Shown here piece after piece: positions 52,054 to 62,161 of a stretch of DNA of 64,000 nt. Source of the DNA: Acidipila sp. EB88 (GTDB taxonomy: Bacteria > Acidobacteriota > Terriglobia > Terriglobales > Acidobacteriaceae); NCBI RefSeq assembly GCF_003858395.1, contig NZ_QWEV01000005.1:3534001-3598000 (forward strand), in the 5' to 3' direction. The translations under genes and the position numbers were made by a program. The notes beneath the pieces are model-generated. The model had not been told where the DNA came from. It was given only the letters and a program-made list of their open reading frames with translations, and ran no database searches. Each line of letters opens with the position of its first letter. Position 1 is the first letter of the stretch.

Positions 52054-53181
52054 ATGCAGGCGATACTTGCGCTCGAAGACGGGCGCATCTTCCGCGGGGA
52101 CGGTTACGGAGCCAAGGGCGAATGCTCCGGAGAGGTTGTTTTTAACACCTCCTTGACCGGCTACCAGGAAATCTTTACCGATCCTTCCTATGCAGGACAG
52201 ATTGTTGTTCTGACCAATCCTCAGATAGGCAACTACGGCACCAACCAGGCCGATGCAGAGGCTTCCCGGCCTTACATCGAAGGGCTGATTGTGCGCGAGT
52301 TTTCGGTTGTCAGTTCCAACTGGCGGTCAGAGCAGGTTGCCGATGAGTACCTGGAACGCTATGGCGTGCCGGTGCTCTCTGAGATCGACACGCGCGCCCT
52401 GGTACGGCACCTGCGCAACAACGGCGTGATGCGTGGCGTGATCTCAACCATCGAGACTGACACCGATGTGCTGGTGGCCAAGGCCCGTGCGCTGCGCAAG
52501 ATGGACGGCACGGATCTTGCGAGCGTGGTGAGCACCAAGCACCCTTACGAGTGGAAGCAGCGCGAAAACCCGCTTCAGCACGGCATCGCGCCGGCGCAGC
52601 CAGAGTGCGACCTGCACGTGGTGGCCTATGACTACGGCATCAAGCAGAACATTCTGCAGATGCTGGGTCAGCAGGGTTGCCGTGTCACGGTAGTGCCGGC
52701 GCGCACCACGGCTGAAGATGTGCTGGCACTCAAGCCTGACGGTGTGTTTCTGTCGAACGGTCCGGGCGACCCGGAACCACTGACATATGCCACGCATGCG
52801 ATTCGTTCACTGGCAGGCAAGACGCCGATTTTCGGCATCTGCCTGGGCCACCAGCTGGTAGGTGCGGCACTGGGCGGCAAGACGTTCAAGTTGAAGTTTG
52901 GCCACCACGGCGGCAATCACCCGGTGAAGCAGCTTTCCACCGGACGCGTGGAGATCACGAGCCAGAACCACAACTACGCGGTGGATCCGGACTCGATCAA
53001 TGCTAACGAGGTGGACCTGACACACATCAACCTCAACGATCAGACGCTGGAAGGGCTGCGCCACCGCACCATGCCGTTGCTGAGTGTGCAGTACCATCCC
53101 GAAGCAAGCCCCGGGCCGCATGACTCGCATTACCTGTTCAATGATTTCCGCAAGATGATGGATGAGTGGAAGGGCAAGTGA
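52054..53181 (+). CDS. carA: Carbamoyl-phosphate synthase small subunit
   Basis: 375 residues. N-terminal domain with [20 protein letters not shown], then class I glutamine amidotransferase with Cys263 in FGICLGHQL and the His-Glu pair in [14 protein letters not shown]. Supplies ammonia from glutamine to CarB for carbamoyl phosphate (arginine and pyrimidines). carB follows after 134 bases. Confidence 0.97.
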   Translation: MQAILALEDGRIFRGDGYGAKGECSGEVVFNTSLTGYQEIFTDPSYAGQIVVLTNPQIGNYGTNQADAEASRPYIEGLIVREFSVVSSNWRSEQVADEYLERYGVPVLSEIDTRALVRHLRNNGVMRGVISTIETDTDVLVAKARALRKMDGTDLASVVSTKHPYEWKQRENPLQHGIAPAQPECDLHVVAYDYGIKQNILQMLGQQGCRVTVVPARTTAEDVLALKPDGVFLSNGPGDPEPLTYATHAIRSLAGKTPIFGICLGHQLVGAALGGKTFKLKFGHHGGNHPVKQLSTGRVEITSQNHNYAVDPDSINANEVDLTHINLNDQTLEGLRHRTMPLLSVQYHPEASPGPHDSHYLFNDFRKMMDEWKGK

Positions 53182-53208
53182 GCCCGGCTCGATCCATGTT
53201 GTGGAAGG

Positions 53209-53229
53209 CTGCCGGCCCTGTGCCGGCAG
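53209..53229 (+). other. Stem-loop between carA and carB
   Basis: CTGCCGGC-CCTGT-GCCGGCAG, a perfect eight-base stem without a T run. Could affect message stability or attenuate read-through; it is not a canonical terminator. Confidence 0.4.
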
Positions 53230-53315
53230 TTCTGCGAAGGGCGCACGCGCAACCCTCCCGGCCGGGAGCAGCGCCGCCCCGGCAAGCGGCCGAACCAAGA
53301 GGATGAAGGAACAAG

Positions 53316-56300
53316 ATGCCACGTAGGAACGACATCGCCAAGATACTTGTGATCGGCTCCGGGCCGATCGTCATTGGGCAGTCCGCGGAGTTTGATTACT
53401 CCGGCACCCAGGCCTGCAAGGCGCTGCGCGCCGAGGGCTACGAGGTGGTGTTGGTGAACTCCAACCCGGCCACCATCATGACGGATCCGGAGCTGGCGGA
53501 TCGTACCTACATCGAGCCGCTCACCATTCCATACGTGGAAGAAATTCTGCGTATCGAAACCGAGATGCTGGTCAAGGAAGGACGCACCGGCAAGTTCGCC
53601 ATCCTGCCGACGGTTGGCGGGCAGACCGCGCTGAACCTCGCGGTGGATCTCGCGGATGGCGGCATTCTCGACAAGTACGGCATCGAGTTGATTGGTGCCA
53701 AGCTCGAGGCGATCAAGAAGGCGGAAGACCGCCTACTGTTCAAGGACGCGATGGCGCGCATCGGCCTCGACGTCCCGAAGTCGGCACTGGTGGACAACCT
53801 GCGCGACGGGCTCGAATTTGCGACCAAGCTTGGCTTCCCGGTAATAATCCGGCCTTCGTTTACGCTGGGCGGCTCGGGTGGCGGCATCGCGTACAACCGC
53901 GAAGAGCTGATGGAAATCCTCGCGCGTGGGCTCGATCTCTCGCCGGTGCACGAGTGCCTGCTGGAAGAGTCGGTGCTGGGTTGGAAAGAGTACGAGCTGG
54001 AGGTGGTGCGCGACCTCGCCGACAACGTCATCATCATCTGCTCCATTGAAAACATGGACCCGATGGGCGTGCACACGGGTGACTCGATCACCGTGGCGCC
54101 TGCGCAGACCCTGACCGATCGCGAGTACCAGGCGATGCGTTCCGCTGCGATCGCGGTGATTCGCGAGATCGGCGTGGAGACGGGCGGATCCAACGTGCAG
54201 TTCGCGGTGAACCCTGCGAACGGCCGCATGACGGTGATCGAGATGAACCCGCGCGTGTCGCGGTCGTCCGCGCTGGCGTCGAAGGCAACAGGTTTTCCGA
54301 TTGCAAAGATCGCGGCGAAGCTTGCGGTTGGTTACACGCTGGACGAGATCCCGAACGACATCACGCGCATGACGCCGGCGTGTTTCGAGCCGTCGATCGA
54401 TTACGTCGTGGTGAAGATTCCAAAATGGCAGTTCGAGAAGTTTCCGGAAGCCGACCAGACGCTGAGCCCGCAGATGAAGTCAGTGGGCGAGGTAATGGCG
54501 ATGGGCCGCACCTTCAAGGAAGCGCTGATGAAGGCCGTGCGCGCGCTTGAAACCGGCAAGCGCGTGGGCGCCGAAACGCTTGACCCGAAGCAGTTGACGT
54601 ATCGCCTGGTGACTCCGCAGCCCGAGCGTTTGAACTATATCCGCTTTGCGTTCCAGCGCGGCATGAGCGTGCGCGAGGTGCAGCGGCTTACGCAGATGGA
54701 CCCCTGGTTCCTGCACCAGATCAAGGAAATCACGGACACTCTTGGTGCACTGACAGTCTCGACCGCGGACAATCTGCAACCGCAGCAGTTGCGGAAAGCG
54801 AAGCGGATGGGTATCTCGGACGAGCGGCTTGCGGATGCGTGGGGATTGCCCGGGGCCGCCGGCGTCGAGCAGGTGCGCATGCAGCGGCAGGCCGCGGGCA
54901 TCCGGCCGATCTTCAAGCTGGTGGACACCTGCGCCGCGGAGTTCGAGTCGAGCACGCCATACCTGTACTCGTCGTATGACGAGGAGGACGAAGCGCCGGC
55001 AACCGCCAAGCGCAAGGTCATCATTCTTGGTTCTGGTCCAAATCGCATCGGGCAGGGCATTGAGTTCGATTACTGCTGCTGCCATGCGGCCTTCGCGCTG
55101 CGCGAAGACGACTACGAGACCGTGATGGTGAACTGCAACCCGGAGACTGTCTCGACCGATTACGACACCAGCGATCGTTTGTACTTCGAGCCGCTGACGC
55201 TGGAGGACGTGCTGGCTGTGTATGAGCACGAAGCCTCGGCCGGCGCCGAGATCGGCATGATTGTGCAGTTCGGCGGCCAGACACCGCTCAACCTTGCGCT
55301 GCGTCTCAAGGCAGCGGGCGTGCCGATCATCGGTACCTCGCCCGAGTCGATTGATCTTGCGGAAGACCGCAAACGCTTCGGCAAGCTGCTGGTGGAGCTT
55401 GCGATTCCGCAGCCAGATGCGGCGACCGCAACCAGCGTGGAGGAAGCACTTGCCGGCGCCGACTCGATTGGGTACCCCGTGCTAGTGCGGCCTTCGTACG
55501 TGCTCGGTGGCCGCGCGATGGTGATTGCGTATGACCGCGCCGCCGTGGCGCGCTACATGGCCGAAGCAGTGGAGTACTCGCAGGAGCGCCCAATCCTGAT
55601 CGATCGGTTCCTGGAGGACGCGGTCGAGGTGGACGTGGATGCGCTGTGCGACGGCAAGGACGTGGTCATCGCCGGCATTATGCAACACATTGAAGAGGCG
55701 GGCGTGCACTCGGGCGACTCGTCGTGCGTGCTGCCGCCGGTGGATCTCGCTGCACCCGTGCTGGCGACCATTCGCGAGTACACCCGCAAGCTGGCGCTCG
55801 CGCTCAACGTGATCGGCCTGTGCAACCTGCAGTTCGCCATTCAGCGCGACAAGGTGTTCGTGATCGAGGTGAACCCGCGCGCATCGCGCACGGTTCCTTA
55901 TGTTTCGAAAGCTACCGGCGTGCCGCTGGCCAAGATCGCTTCGCGTCTGATGACAGGCCGCACCCTGCGCGAGCTTCTGCCGGCGGCGGTAGCGAGCGGC
56001 GAAGATCTCAGCACGGGCCGGCACTTCTTCGTGAAGTCGCCCGTATTCCCCTGGAGCAAGTTCCAGGGCGTGGACGCGGTGCTCGGCCCGGAAATGCGCT
56101 CGACCGGCGAAGTGATGGGCGTTGCCGATAACTTTGGCGAGGCCTTCGCGAAGGCGCAGCTTGCAGCGGGACTGAAGCTGCCGATGCGCGGCACCGTGTT
56201 CTTCAGCGTCAACGACCGGGACAAGACGCAACTGCTTACGCTGGCGCAGCAGTACGTGGCGCTCGGCTTCGCGATCGTGGCCACGGAAGGAACGGCCGAT

Positions 56301-56627
56301 GTGCTCGAGACCGCCGGTCTCACGGTGGAGCGGGTCTTTAAGGTCAAGGAAGGCCGGCCCAACGTGGTGGACTTCATCAAGGGCGAGCGCATCCAGTTGA
56401 TCGTGAACACGCCCCGCGGCGCCGATACCTTCTTTGACGAGAAGGCGATCCGCCGCTCGGCCGTGCAGCAGCGTATCCCGATGATTACGACCATGGCGGC
56501 TGCACGCGCGGCCGCGGAAGGTATCGCCGCGATGCAGCAGCAGACCATCCACGTGTATGCCATGCAGCACCTGCACCAGGAGCTGGCCGACGCGGCGCGT
56601 CCGGCGGAAGCTGCAAGCCATGCGTAG
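53316..56627 (+). CDS. carB: Carbamoyl-phosphate synthase large subunit
   Basis: 1103 residues. Two homologous halves, each beginning with a PreATP-grasp loop ([36 protein letters not shown]), ATP-grasp domains ([36 protein letters not shown]), the central allosteric linker, and a C-terminal MGS-like domain ([19 protein letters not shown]). It makes carbamoyl phosphate from bicarbonate, ammonia and two ATP. AAGGA stands nine bases before ATG 53316. The last eight bases overlap the next gene. Confidence 0.97.
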   Translation: MPRRNDIAKILVIGSGPIVIGQSAEFDYSGTQACKALRAEGYEVVLVNSNPATIMTDPELADRTYIEPLTIPYVEEILRIETEMLVKEGRTGKFAILPTVGGQTALNLAVDLADGGILDKYGIELIGAKLEAIKKAEDRLLFKDAMARIGLDVPKSALVDNLRDGLEFATKLGFPVIIRPSFTLGGSGGGIAYNREELMEILARGLDLSPVHECLLEESVLGWKEYELEVVRDLADNVIIICSIENMDPMGVHTGDSITVAPAQTLTDREYQAMRSAAIAVIREIGVETGGSNVQFAVNPANGRMTVIEMNPRVSRSSALASKATGFPIAKIAAKLAVGYTLDEIPNDITRMTPACFEPSIDYVVVKIPKWQFEKFPEADQTLSPQMKSVGEVMAMGRTFKEALMKAVRALETGKRVGAETLDPKQLTYRLVTPQPERLNYIRFAFQRGMSVREVQRLTQMDPWFLHQIKEITDTLGALTVSTADNLQPQQLRKAKRMGISDERLADAWGLPGAAGVEQVRMQRQAAGIRPIFKLVDTCAAEFESSTPYLYSSYDEEDEAPATAKRKVIILGSGPNRIGQGIEFDYCCCHAAFALREDDYETVMVNCNPETVSTDYDTSDRLYFEPLTLEDVLAVYEHEASAGAEIGMIVQFGGQTPLNLALRLKAAGVPIIGTSPESIDLAEDRKRFGKLLVELAIPQPDAATATSVEEALAGADSIGYPVLVRPSYVLGGRAMVIAYDRAAVARYMAEAVEYSQERPILIDRFLEDAVEVDVDALCDGKDVVIAGIMQHIEEAGVHSGDSSCVLPPVDLAAPVLATIREYTRKLALALNVIGLCNLQFAIQRDKVFVIEVNPRASRTVPYVSKATGVPLAKIASRLMTGRTLRELLPAAVASGEDLSTGRHFFVKSPVFPWSKFQGVDAVLGPEMRSTGEVMGVADNFGEAFAKAQLAAGLKLPMRGTVFFSVNDRDKTQLLTLAQQYVALGFAIVATEGTADVLETAGLTVERVFKVKEGRPNVVDFIKGERIQLIVNTPRGADTFFDEKAIRRSAVQQRIPMITTMAAARAAAEGIAAMQQQTIHVYAMQHLHQELADAARPAEAASHA

Positions 56628-57489
56628 GCATGCGGGCGGTGGCCGCAGCGTACGCGGACGAGGGATCGTCCTCGTGGGGCTGTGTGCCGCGGCAATGATC
56701 GCGACAGGCACTGCGGGCGCACAGAGCCAGACCGCGTCGCCCGCTGCCGTGCAGCTGTTGACGCAGCCCACGGGAGCGCCGCAGCTGCAGGAAGGGCTTG
56801 CGGCGTTGCGCGCTGGCGAGCCGGAAAAAGCGCTTGCGATCTTTACGCAACGCATTGCGGCGGACCCGAGCGATGCCGCGGCTAACCTGCTTGCGGCCAC
56901 GGCAGCGATCGCGTTGTATCAGCCTGCCGATGCTGTGCGTTATGCCGAACGCGCCCACGCGCTCGAGCCTGCGAACTGGAAGGTGCACACCACGCTGGTG
57001 ACCGCGTACAGCATGGCCGGCGACGCGCAGCATCGCGATGCGGAGCGCGCTATCCTTGAGGCCGCGCATAATAACCCCGCGCTGCCCGATGCGCGCGGCA
57101 CCAACGGCTATCTGCTGGACCTGTTCCGCGAAGGCCGCTACAGCGTCGAAGCGATTGACTACTTCAAGCCATTCGGACGCTACAACACGTATTTCCGCTT
57201 TATCGTGCGCAATGCGGCGGGCGCGCATGTGTGGACGATCGAGGCCAACAGCGATTCGCTCAACCAGTCGTCGTGGGCGATGGCGTATCCGAAGCAGGCC
57301 AAGGAAGGCCAGCGCCAGTTCCAGCTGGAAAGCGGCGACAGCTACCCGCATGTGGATTACCGGAGCTTCTCGGGCGCGCCTGGCTATGACTACATCAAGT
57401 CGCAGGTGGTCAAGGTCCTGGCCGCGCAAAAGGATCCGTTCCCCGGTGAGCCGGCGCCCGCCGCAACTGCTCCCGTCGCCCCGCGGTAA
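56620..57489 (+). CDS. Exported TPR-containing protein
   Basis: 289 residues from ATG 56620, overlapping the end of carB by eight bases in another frame. A signal peptide ([19 protein letters not shown]) and two or three TPR-like helical repeats ([43 protein letters not shown]) precede a C-terminal domain with [18 protein letters not shown] and a conserved YPHVDYRSF. Partner and role are unknown; periplasmic. Confidence 0.8.
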   Translation: MRRHAGGGRSVRGRGIVLVGLCAAAMIATGTAGAQSQTASPAAVQLLTQPTGAPQLQEGLAALRAGEPEKALAIFTQRIAADPSDAAANLLAATAAIALYQPADAVRYAERAHALEPANWKVHTTLVTAYSMAGDAQHRDAERAILEAAHNNPALPDARGTNGYLLDLFREGRYSVEAIDYFKPFGRYNTYFRFIVRNAAGAHVWTIEANSDSLNQSSWAMAYPKQAKEGQRQFQLESGDSYPHVDYRSFSGAPGYDYIKSQVVKVLAAQKDPFPGEPAPAATAPVAPR

Positions 57490-57534
57490 CGCTGCTGCCT
57501 AGACGTGGAATGCTCCGCGCGGAACCACGCGGCT

Positions 57535-57540
57535 TACAAT
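57535..57540 (+). promoter_or_regulatory. -10 box immediately before the DapA-like gene
   Basis: TACAAT, then AGGAGG, then ATG 57547. The AGGAGG abuts the start codon with no spacing, so it cannot work as a normal Shine-Dalgarno for this ATG; a leaderless start is more likely. Confidence 0.45.
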
Positions 57541-57546
57541 AGGAGG

Positions 57547-58644
57547 ATGCTCCTAGAAGGCATTTTCGCCGCTGCTACCACGCCGTTTTACCCGGACGGC
57601 AGCCTGTATTTACGCAAGCTCGAGCACAACATGGAACGCTACTCGCGCACCCCGGTTGCGGGCATTGCGGTGCTCGGTTCCACGGGCGAGTCCGTGCTGC
57701 TCGACGATGCGGAGGCACGCGAAGCCCTGCGGACGGCAGCGCTTGCGGCCGCGCCTGAGAAGGTCCTGCTGGCGGGTGTGGCGCATGGTTCGGCGATCGG
57801 CACGATCCGCATGGCAGAGTTCGCCGCGAGCGTGGGCTACGACATAGCACTGGTGAAGACGCCGAACTACTATGCGCCCCAGATGACGCCGCTGGCCATG
57901 CTCACGTATTACCGCACGGTGGCGGACCACTCGCCGATCCCGGTGATGCTGTACAGCATTCCCAAGTTCACGCACTACGACCTGCCGGTTGCACTGATTG
58001 CCGAGCTTGCGCACCATCCCAACATTGTCGGACTCAAGGACTCGAGCGGAAGCATCGAGCGCATAGCCGCGATTGCGGCTGCCACGGCAGACGCCCCGAA
58101 GCGGTTGGCGACGGTGACGCCAGTGTTTGCGCCGGTGACCGGCCGCATGCTCGCGGCCGCGATGCCACCCGCGGAAGCTGCCCCGGCGCTGGTGACGATC
58201 GGTGGCGCGCAGGCAAGCGCCGCCGCTGCCGTTGGACAGACCGGCGCGGCGGTGCTCACGCCCGCTGTCCCTCCCGCGAGCACACTGCGCACGCGCAATC
58301 GCGAAGTCGGTTTCCAGATCCTGTGCGGCGTTGCCGACAAGTTGTTGGGCTCGCTGGTGGCAGGGGCGAGCGGCGCGGTGCTGGGGCTAGCAGCGTGTGC
58401 GCCCCAGGCGTGTCACGAAGCCTACATTGCCTGGAAGGAAGGCGACCTGCCACTTGCGGAAGAAAAGCAGGAGCGGATCGTGGAAGCGTCCAAAGTCGTG
58501 GCTGGCCGGCTTGGTATTTCGGCGATCAAGTACGCCTGCGATCTGAACGGCTACTACGGTGGACGGGCACGGCTGCCGCTGCTGCCACTTACCGGCGAGG
58601 AGCAGGCCGAGGTGGCGCGCGTGATGCAGGATCTGCGTAACTAG
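57547..58644 (+). CDS. DapA/NAL-family aldolase with large insertion
   Basis: 365 residues, about 70 longer than dihydrodipicolinate synthase. The barrel has GSTGES at 44-49, Tyr136 in MLYSIPKFT and the Schiff-base Lys164 in VGLKDSSGS. Between the lysine strand and the conserved GVADKLLGSLVAGASG loop sits an Ala/Pro-rich stretch at about 178-250 that the family lacks. Members include DapA, N-acetylneuraminate lyase and 2-keto-3-deoxy acid aldolases, so the substrate is open. Start ATG 57547. It sits alone. Confidence 0.85.
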   Translation: MLLEGIFAAATTPFYPDGSLYLRKLEHNMERYSRTPVAGIAVLGSTGESVLLDDAEAREALRTAALAAAPEKVLLAGVAHGSAIGTIRMAEFAASVGYDIALVKTPNYYAPQMTPLAMLTYYRTVADHSPIPVMLYSIPKFTHYDLPVALIAELAHHPNIVGLKDSSGSIERIAAIAAATADAPKRLATVTPVFAPVTGRMLAAAMPPAEAAPALVTIGGAQASAAAAVGQTGAAVLTPAVPPASTLRTRNREVGFQILCGVADKLLGSLVAGASGAVLGLAACAPQACHEAYIAWKEGDLPLAEEKQERIVEASKVVAGRLGISAIKYACDLNGYYGGRARLPLLPLTGEEQAEVARVMQDLRN

Positions 58645-58865
58645 AGGGCTCCGGACCGCTGCGCTCAGGGCAGCAGGGGCGACTGCTTGCGGCGTATGCA
58701 TTGTGCGGCCATGCGGGCTGGATCGTGGTGCGTGAGCATCGGCACAGCGACTCAACAGGGTAAAGCCCGTCTCTTGTTTCGTTGGCAACTTCCCGGGGTG
58801 CAGGGCTGTCTGACTTAACAGTCACTTATCCTGCGCCGCTGTTGCGCTGTTCTGGAGTTTCCCCC

Positions 58866-59372
58866 ATGCGTCGCCTGTTTTTGCTGCTTGCCCTGTGTGT
58901 TCCGCTGCCCGCCCTTGCGCAGATCGGACTGTACGGCACGTTCTCCGCTTCCAATTTCCGGGTGGCAAACACCGGCTGGAACTACGGCTCGACCTTCGGG
59001 ATCTACGACAACCACTGGACGGTTCCGTTCTTTGCGCTCGGCATCGACGGGCGCGGGGCCGTGGTCGGCTCCGGGTCGACCAAGTTCGACAGTGGCCTGG
59101 TGGGCCCGCGCCTGGTGTTCAAGCCGCATGTTCTGCCCATCATGCCGTATGTGGAGGCGCTGGGTGGCGTGGGGCATGCGGAGTTTGGCGAGGGTGCGGC
59201 GCAGACCAGCACGACCAAGTTCGCCTACAACTTCGTCGGCGGCATTGATTACACCTTTTTTCCGCGGCTGGACTGGCGGGTCGTGGACTTCTCCTACGGC
59301 GGATTGTCCGCGTTTGATGGCAGCTTCAATCCGCGCACGCTCAGCACCGGCATCGTGTTCCGGCTGCCCTAG
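58866..59372 (+). CDS. Outer-membrane beta-barrel protein, putative
   Basis: 168 residues from ATG 58866. Signal peptide (LFLLLALCVPLPALA); the mature protein is Gly/aromatic-rich with alternating strands (IGLYGTFSASNFRVANTGWNYG, FVGGIDYTFFPRLDWRVVDFSYGG) and ends in a C-terminal TGIVFRLP strand, all typical of small eight-stranded porin-like barrels. GGAG lies upstream. The 221-base gap before it has no gene that I can support. Function unknown. Confidence 0.82.
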   Translation: MRRLFLLLALCVPLPALAQIGLYGTFSASNFRVANTGWNYGSTFGIYDNHWTVPFFALGIDGRGAVVGSGSTKFDSGLVGPRLVFKPHVLPIMPYVEALGGVGHAEFGEGAAQTSTTKFAYNFVGGIDYTFFPRLDWRVVDFSYGGLSAFDGSFNPRTLSTGIVFRLP

Positions 59373-59404
59373 TCGGCACAGGTGATCAAGCCGATCGGGC
59401 TTGC

Positions 59405-59410
59405 TACATT
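59405..59410 (+). promoter_or_regulatory. -10-like box before the M28 peptidase
   Basis: TACATT ending five bases before ATG 59416, without a ribosome site. Confidence 0.3.
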
Positions 59411-59415
59411 AATGC

Positions 59416-60963
59416 ATGCCCGATCGTTCTGCTTCTTCCGCTCTCGCGTTGCGCCACGGCTATCTCGCGAAGGCGCCACTTCTGGCGGCTGCCTTGCTGA
59501 TGGCTGCTGCGCCGGTGTGGCCGCAACAACCTGCTCCCGCAACAACGGGCTCCGCAGGCCGCGCGCAGCGCATGGAGCGGCTTGCGCAGACACCTTCCGG
59601 AGCCTGGACGGAGTCGCAGCTTGCCACCATGGCAAAGGTGCGCGATGCCGCGATGAAGGACCCCTACGCCTATGACGAGCTGGCACACCTGTGCAACAAC
59701 ATTGGCCCGCGCCTGAGTGGATCGCCGCAGGCGCAGGCCGCGGTGGAATGGGTTGCCGCCGAGATGCGCAAGCAGGGCGCGACCGTGAGTCTCGAGAAGA
59801 CCATGGTGCCCCACTGGGTACGCGGTGAGGAGACCGCTTCGCTGACCAGCTGGCCCGGCGCCACGCCCGGCACCACGCAGAAGATTGTGGTGACAGCGCT
59901 GGGCGGGAGTGCCGCCACGCCCCCGGAGGGAATCACCGCGCCTGTGGTGCTGGTGCACGACCTGGCCGAGCTGAAGCGGCTGCCGCCCGCTGCCACCCAT
60001 GGCAGGATCCTGGTATTTGACCACCCGTTCGATAAGGAAATGGCGGCCAATGGGCAGGGCACAGCTGCCTATGGACAATCGGTGCTGTACCGCGCGCTGG
60101 CGCCCTCCGCAGGGGCGGCCGCCGGAGCGGTGGCGGTGCTGGTGCGCTCGGTCGGTGGGGCCGAGTACCGCCTGCCGCATACCGGGGCGACCTCGTACGA
60201 GGGCGCGGCGGGGCACATCCCGGCGGGTGCGGTAACGGCGGAAGATGCCGACCTGCTCGATGCGTTGGTGAAGCAGGGGCCGGTCACCATGCACCTCGTG
60301 CTCACCCCGCAAACGCTGCCGCTCACGCCGTCGTACAACGTCATTGCAGACTGGAAGGGAAAAGAGCATCCGGAGCAGGTGGTGCTGGTTTCGGGCCACC
60401 TGGACTCATGGGACCTCGGTACCGGCGCGATCGACGACGGCGCGGGCATTGCCGTCTCCATGCAGACGATCCACCTGCTGCATGCGATGGGACTGCATGC
60501 GCGCCGCACCATTCGGTTTGTGGCGTGGATGGACGAGGAGTCGGGCTCGGAGGGCGCGGCGACTTATGCCACGGACCACGCCGATGCGCTGCCCGACCAT
60601 GTGGCCGCGCTCGAGAGCGACCTGGGAGCGGATCACCCGATCGGGATCACGTTTGCCGGCTCGCCGCTGCTGGCGGAGTATCTGAAACCGGTCGCCGACG
60701 CGCTCGCGCCAATCGGTGCGACGCTCGTGACGCGTGGTGAAGATGCGGGTGAGGACATAGCTGCCATCGTCACCAGGGGGGTGCCGGGTTTTACGCCCAC
60801 GCAGGACTCGCGATTCTACTTTAACTATCACCACACGGCGGCTGACACCCTGGACAAGGTGGATCCGCATCATCTTGCCGAGAATGCGGCGGTGATGGCG
60901 GTGACGGCCTACGCGCTGGCCGAGGCCGTGGAGCCGGCACCGCGACTCGCGCCTGAGAAGTAG
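59416..60963 (+). CDS. Exported M28 zinc metallopeptidase
   Basis: 515 residues. Signal segment (LLAAALLMAAAPVWP), an intermediate PA-like domain, then M28 motifs: GHLDSWDLGTGAIDDGAG (His and Asp metal ligands), DEESGSEGA (catalytic Glu), LESDLGA and YHHTAADTLDK. This resembles carboxypeptidase Q/PGCP-type peptidases. It probably trims peptides in the periplasm or outside. Followed 94 bases on by the acetamidase homologue. Confidence 0.92.
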   Translation: MPDRSASSALALRHGYLAKAPLLAAALLMAAAPVWPQQPAPATTGSAGRAQRMERLAQTPSGAWTESQLATMAKVRDAAMKDPYAYDELAHLCNNIGPRLSGSPQAQAAVEWVAAEMRKQGATVSLEKTMVPHWVRGEETASLTSWPGATPGTTQKIVVTALGGSAATPPEGITAPVVLVHDLAELKRLPPAATHGRILVFDHPFDKEMAANGQGTAAYGQSVLYRALAPSAGAAAGAVAVLVRSVGGAEYRLPHTGATSYEGAAGHIPAGAVTAEDADLLDALVKQGPVTMHLVLTPQTLPLTPSYNVIADWKGKEHPEQVVLVSGHLDSWDLGTGAIDDGAGIAVSMQTIHLLHAMGLHARRTIRFVAWMDEESGSEGAATYATDHADALPDHVAALESDLGADHPIGITFAGSPLLAEYLKPVADALAPIGATLVTRGEDAGEDIAAIVTRGVPGFTPTQDSRFYFNYHHTAADTLDKVDPHHLAENAAVMAVTAYALAEAVEPAPRLAPEK

Positions 60964-61041
60964 CGAGGGGCAGTTGCGGTAGCGCGTGTAGCGAGGTCTG
61001 CAGGTTGCCATAATTTGCAACTAGTGCCTAGGTGCGAGGCT

Positions 61042-61050
61042 TGGTATACC
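61042..61050 (+). promoter_or_regulatory. Extended -10 box before the acetamidase homologue
   Basis: TGG-TATACC ending seven bases before ATG 61058, no Shine-Dalgarno. Confidence 0.4.
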
Positions 61051-61057
61051 TCCTTGC

Positions 61058-62119
61058 ATGCATCGTTCTCGCTTGCTCTGCGCGCTCGCTTCCTGCCTCG
61101 TCAGTTTTGTCGCACCCGTCGCTGCCTCTGCCCAGCAGCGGCTGGATGCCACGCCCACCACGGTCGCCTGGGGCTACTACTCGGCGCATGCGAAGCCGGT
61201 GCTCACGGTCAAGAGCGGCGACACCGTGGTGGTGCATACGCTCTCAACCTGCGGCGATCCCGACCGCTTGAAAGGCATGGGCATCGCCGCTGCAGACATC
61301 CCGGCCTCGGTGACCGCGCTGTATGACGCCAAGGGGATCGACAAGGGCCCGGGCGGCCATATCCTGACGGGGCCGATTGCCATCGAGAGTGCCGAGCCCG
61401 GCGATGTCCTCGAGGTGCAGATCCAGAAGATCGACATCGATGTGCCGTGGGCCTGCAATGGCTTCGGCGCGGGGCGCGGCTTTTTGCCGGATGACTACCC
61501 GTACGGCATCATGAAGCGCATCCCGCTCGATCGACAGCGCATGGTGGCAGAGTTTGCGCCGGGCATCGAGATCCCGCTGCACCCGTTCTTTGGATCGATG
61601 GGCGATGCGCCGCCCGAGTCTGCAGGGCGCTACAACAGTGCGCCACCGTGGATGCATGGCGGCAACATGGATAACAAGGAGCTGGTTGCCGGTACCACGC
61701 TGTATCTGCCGGTGCATGCCAAGGGCGCCTTGTTTGAAGTAGGGGATGGGCATGCCGGGCAGGGCAATGGCGAGGTCGATATCACGGCGCTCGAGACCAT
61801 GCTAACGGGGACCTTCCGGTTCGTGGTGCACAAGGGTGGTCCACAGCTGCTGTGGCCCTACGCGGAGACGCCTACCGCGTACATCACCATGGGTTTCAGC
61901 CCGGACCTGGAGAAGGCCACGCAGATTGCGCTGCACAACATGCTGGCGTTCCTGGAAACGGAAAAGCACCTGACGCGCGACCAGGCTTACCAGTTGTCGA
62001 GCGTGGCGGTGGACCTTGTTATCACGCAACTGGTGGACACCAACGTCGGCGTGCACGCGATCCTGCCCAAGGCCTTGTTCACGCAGCGCGCCAGGCCTGG
62101 CAGCGGAGGCGCCCAGTAA
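61058..62119 (+). CDS. Exported acetamidase/formamidase family protein
   Basis: 353 residues. Signal peptide (SRLLCALASCLVSFVAPVAASA), then the FmdA/AmdA fold: VKSGDTVVVHT, GHILTGPIAIESAEPGDVLEV, FFGSMGDAPPESAGRYNSAPPW, GGNMDNKELVAGTTLYLPVH, GDGHAGQGNGEVDITALE. These residues build the metal site of acetamidases and formamidases. An export signal is unusual for the cytoplasmic enzymes, so the substrate may be an extracellular amide. Confidence 0.9.
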   Translation: MHRSRLLCALASCLVSFVAPVAASAQQRLDATPTTVAWGYYSAHAKPVLTVKSGDTVVVHTLSTCGDPDRLKGMGIAAADIPASVTALYDAKGIDKGPGGHILTGPIAIESAEPGDVLEVQIQKIDIDVPWACNGFGAGRGFLPDDYPYGIMKRIPLDRQRMVAEFAPGIEIPLHPFFGSMGDAPPESAGRYNSAPPWMHGGNMDNKELVAGTTLYLPVHAKGALFEVGDGHAGQGNGEVDITALETMLTGTFRFVVHKGGPQLLWPYAETPTAYITMGFSPDLEKATQIALHNMLAFLETEKHLTRDQAYQLSSVAVDLVITQLVDTNVGVHAILPKALFTQRARPGSGGAQ

Positions 62120-62161
62120 GGCTGGCGCTGTCGGGCACGGGCGGCTTACCGCGAGTGAGGC

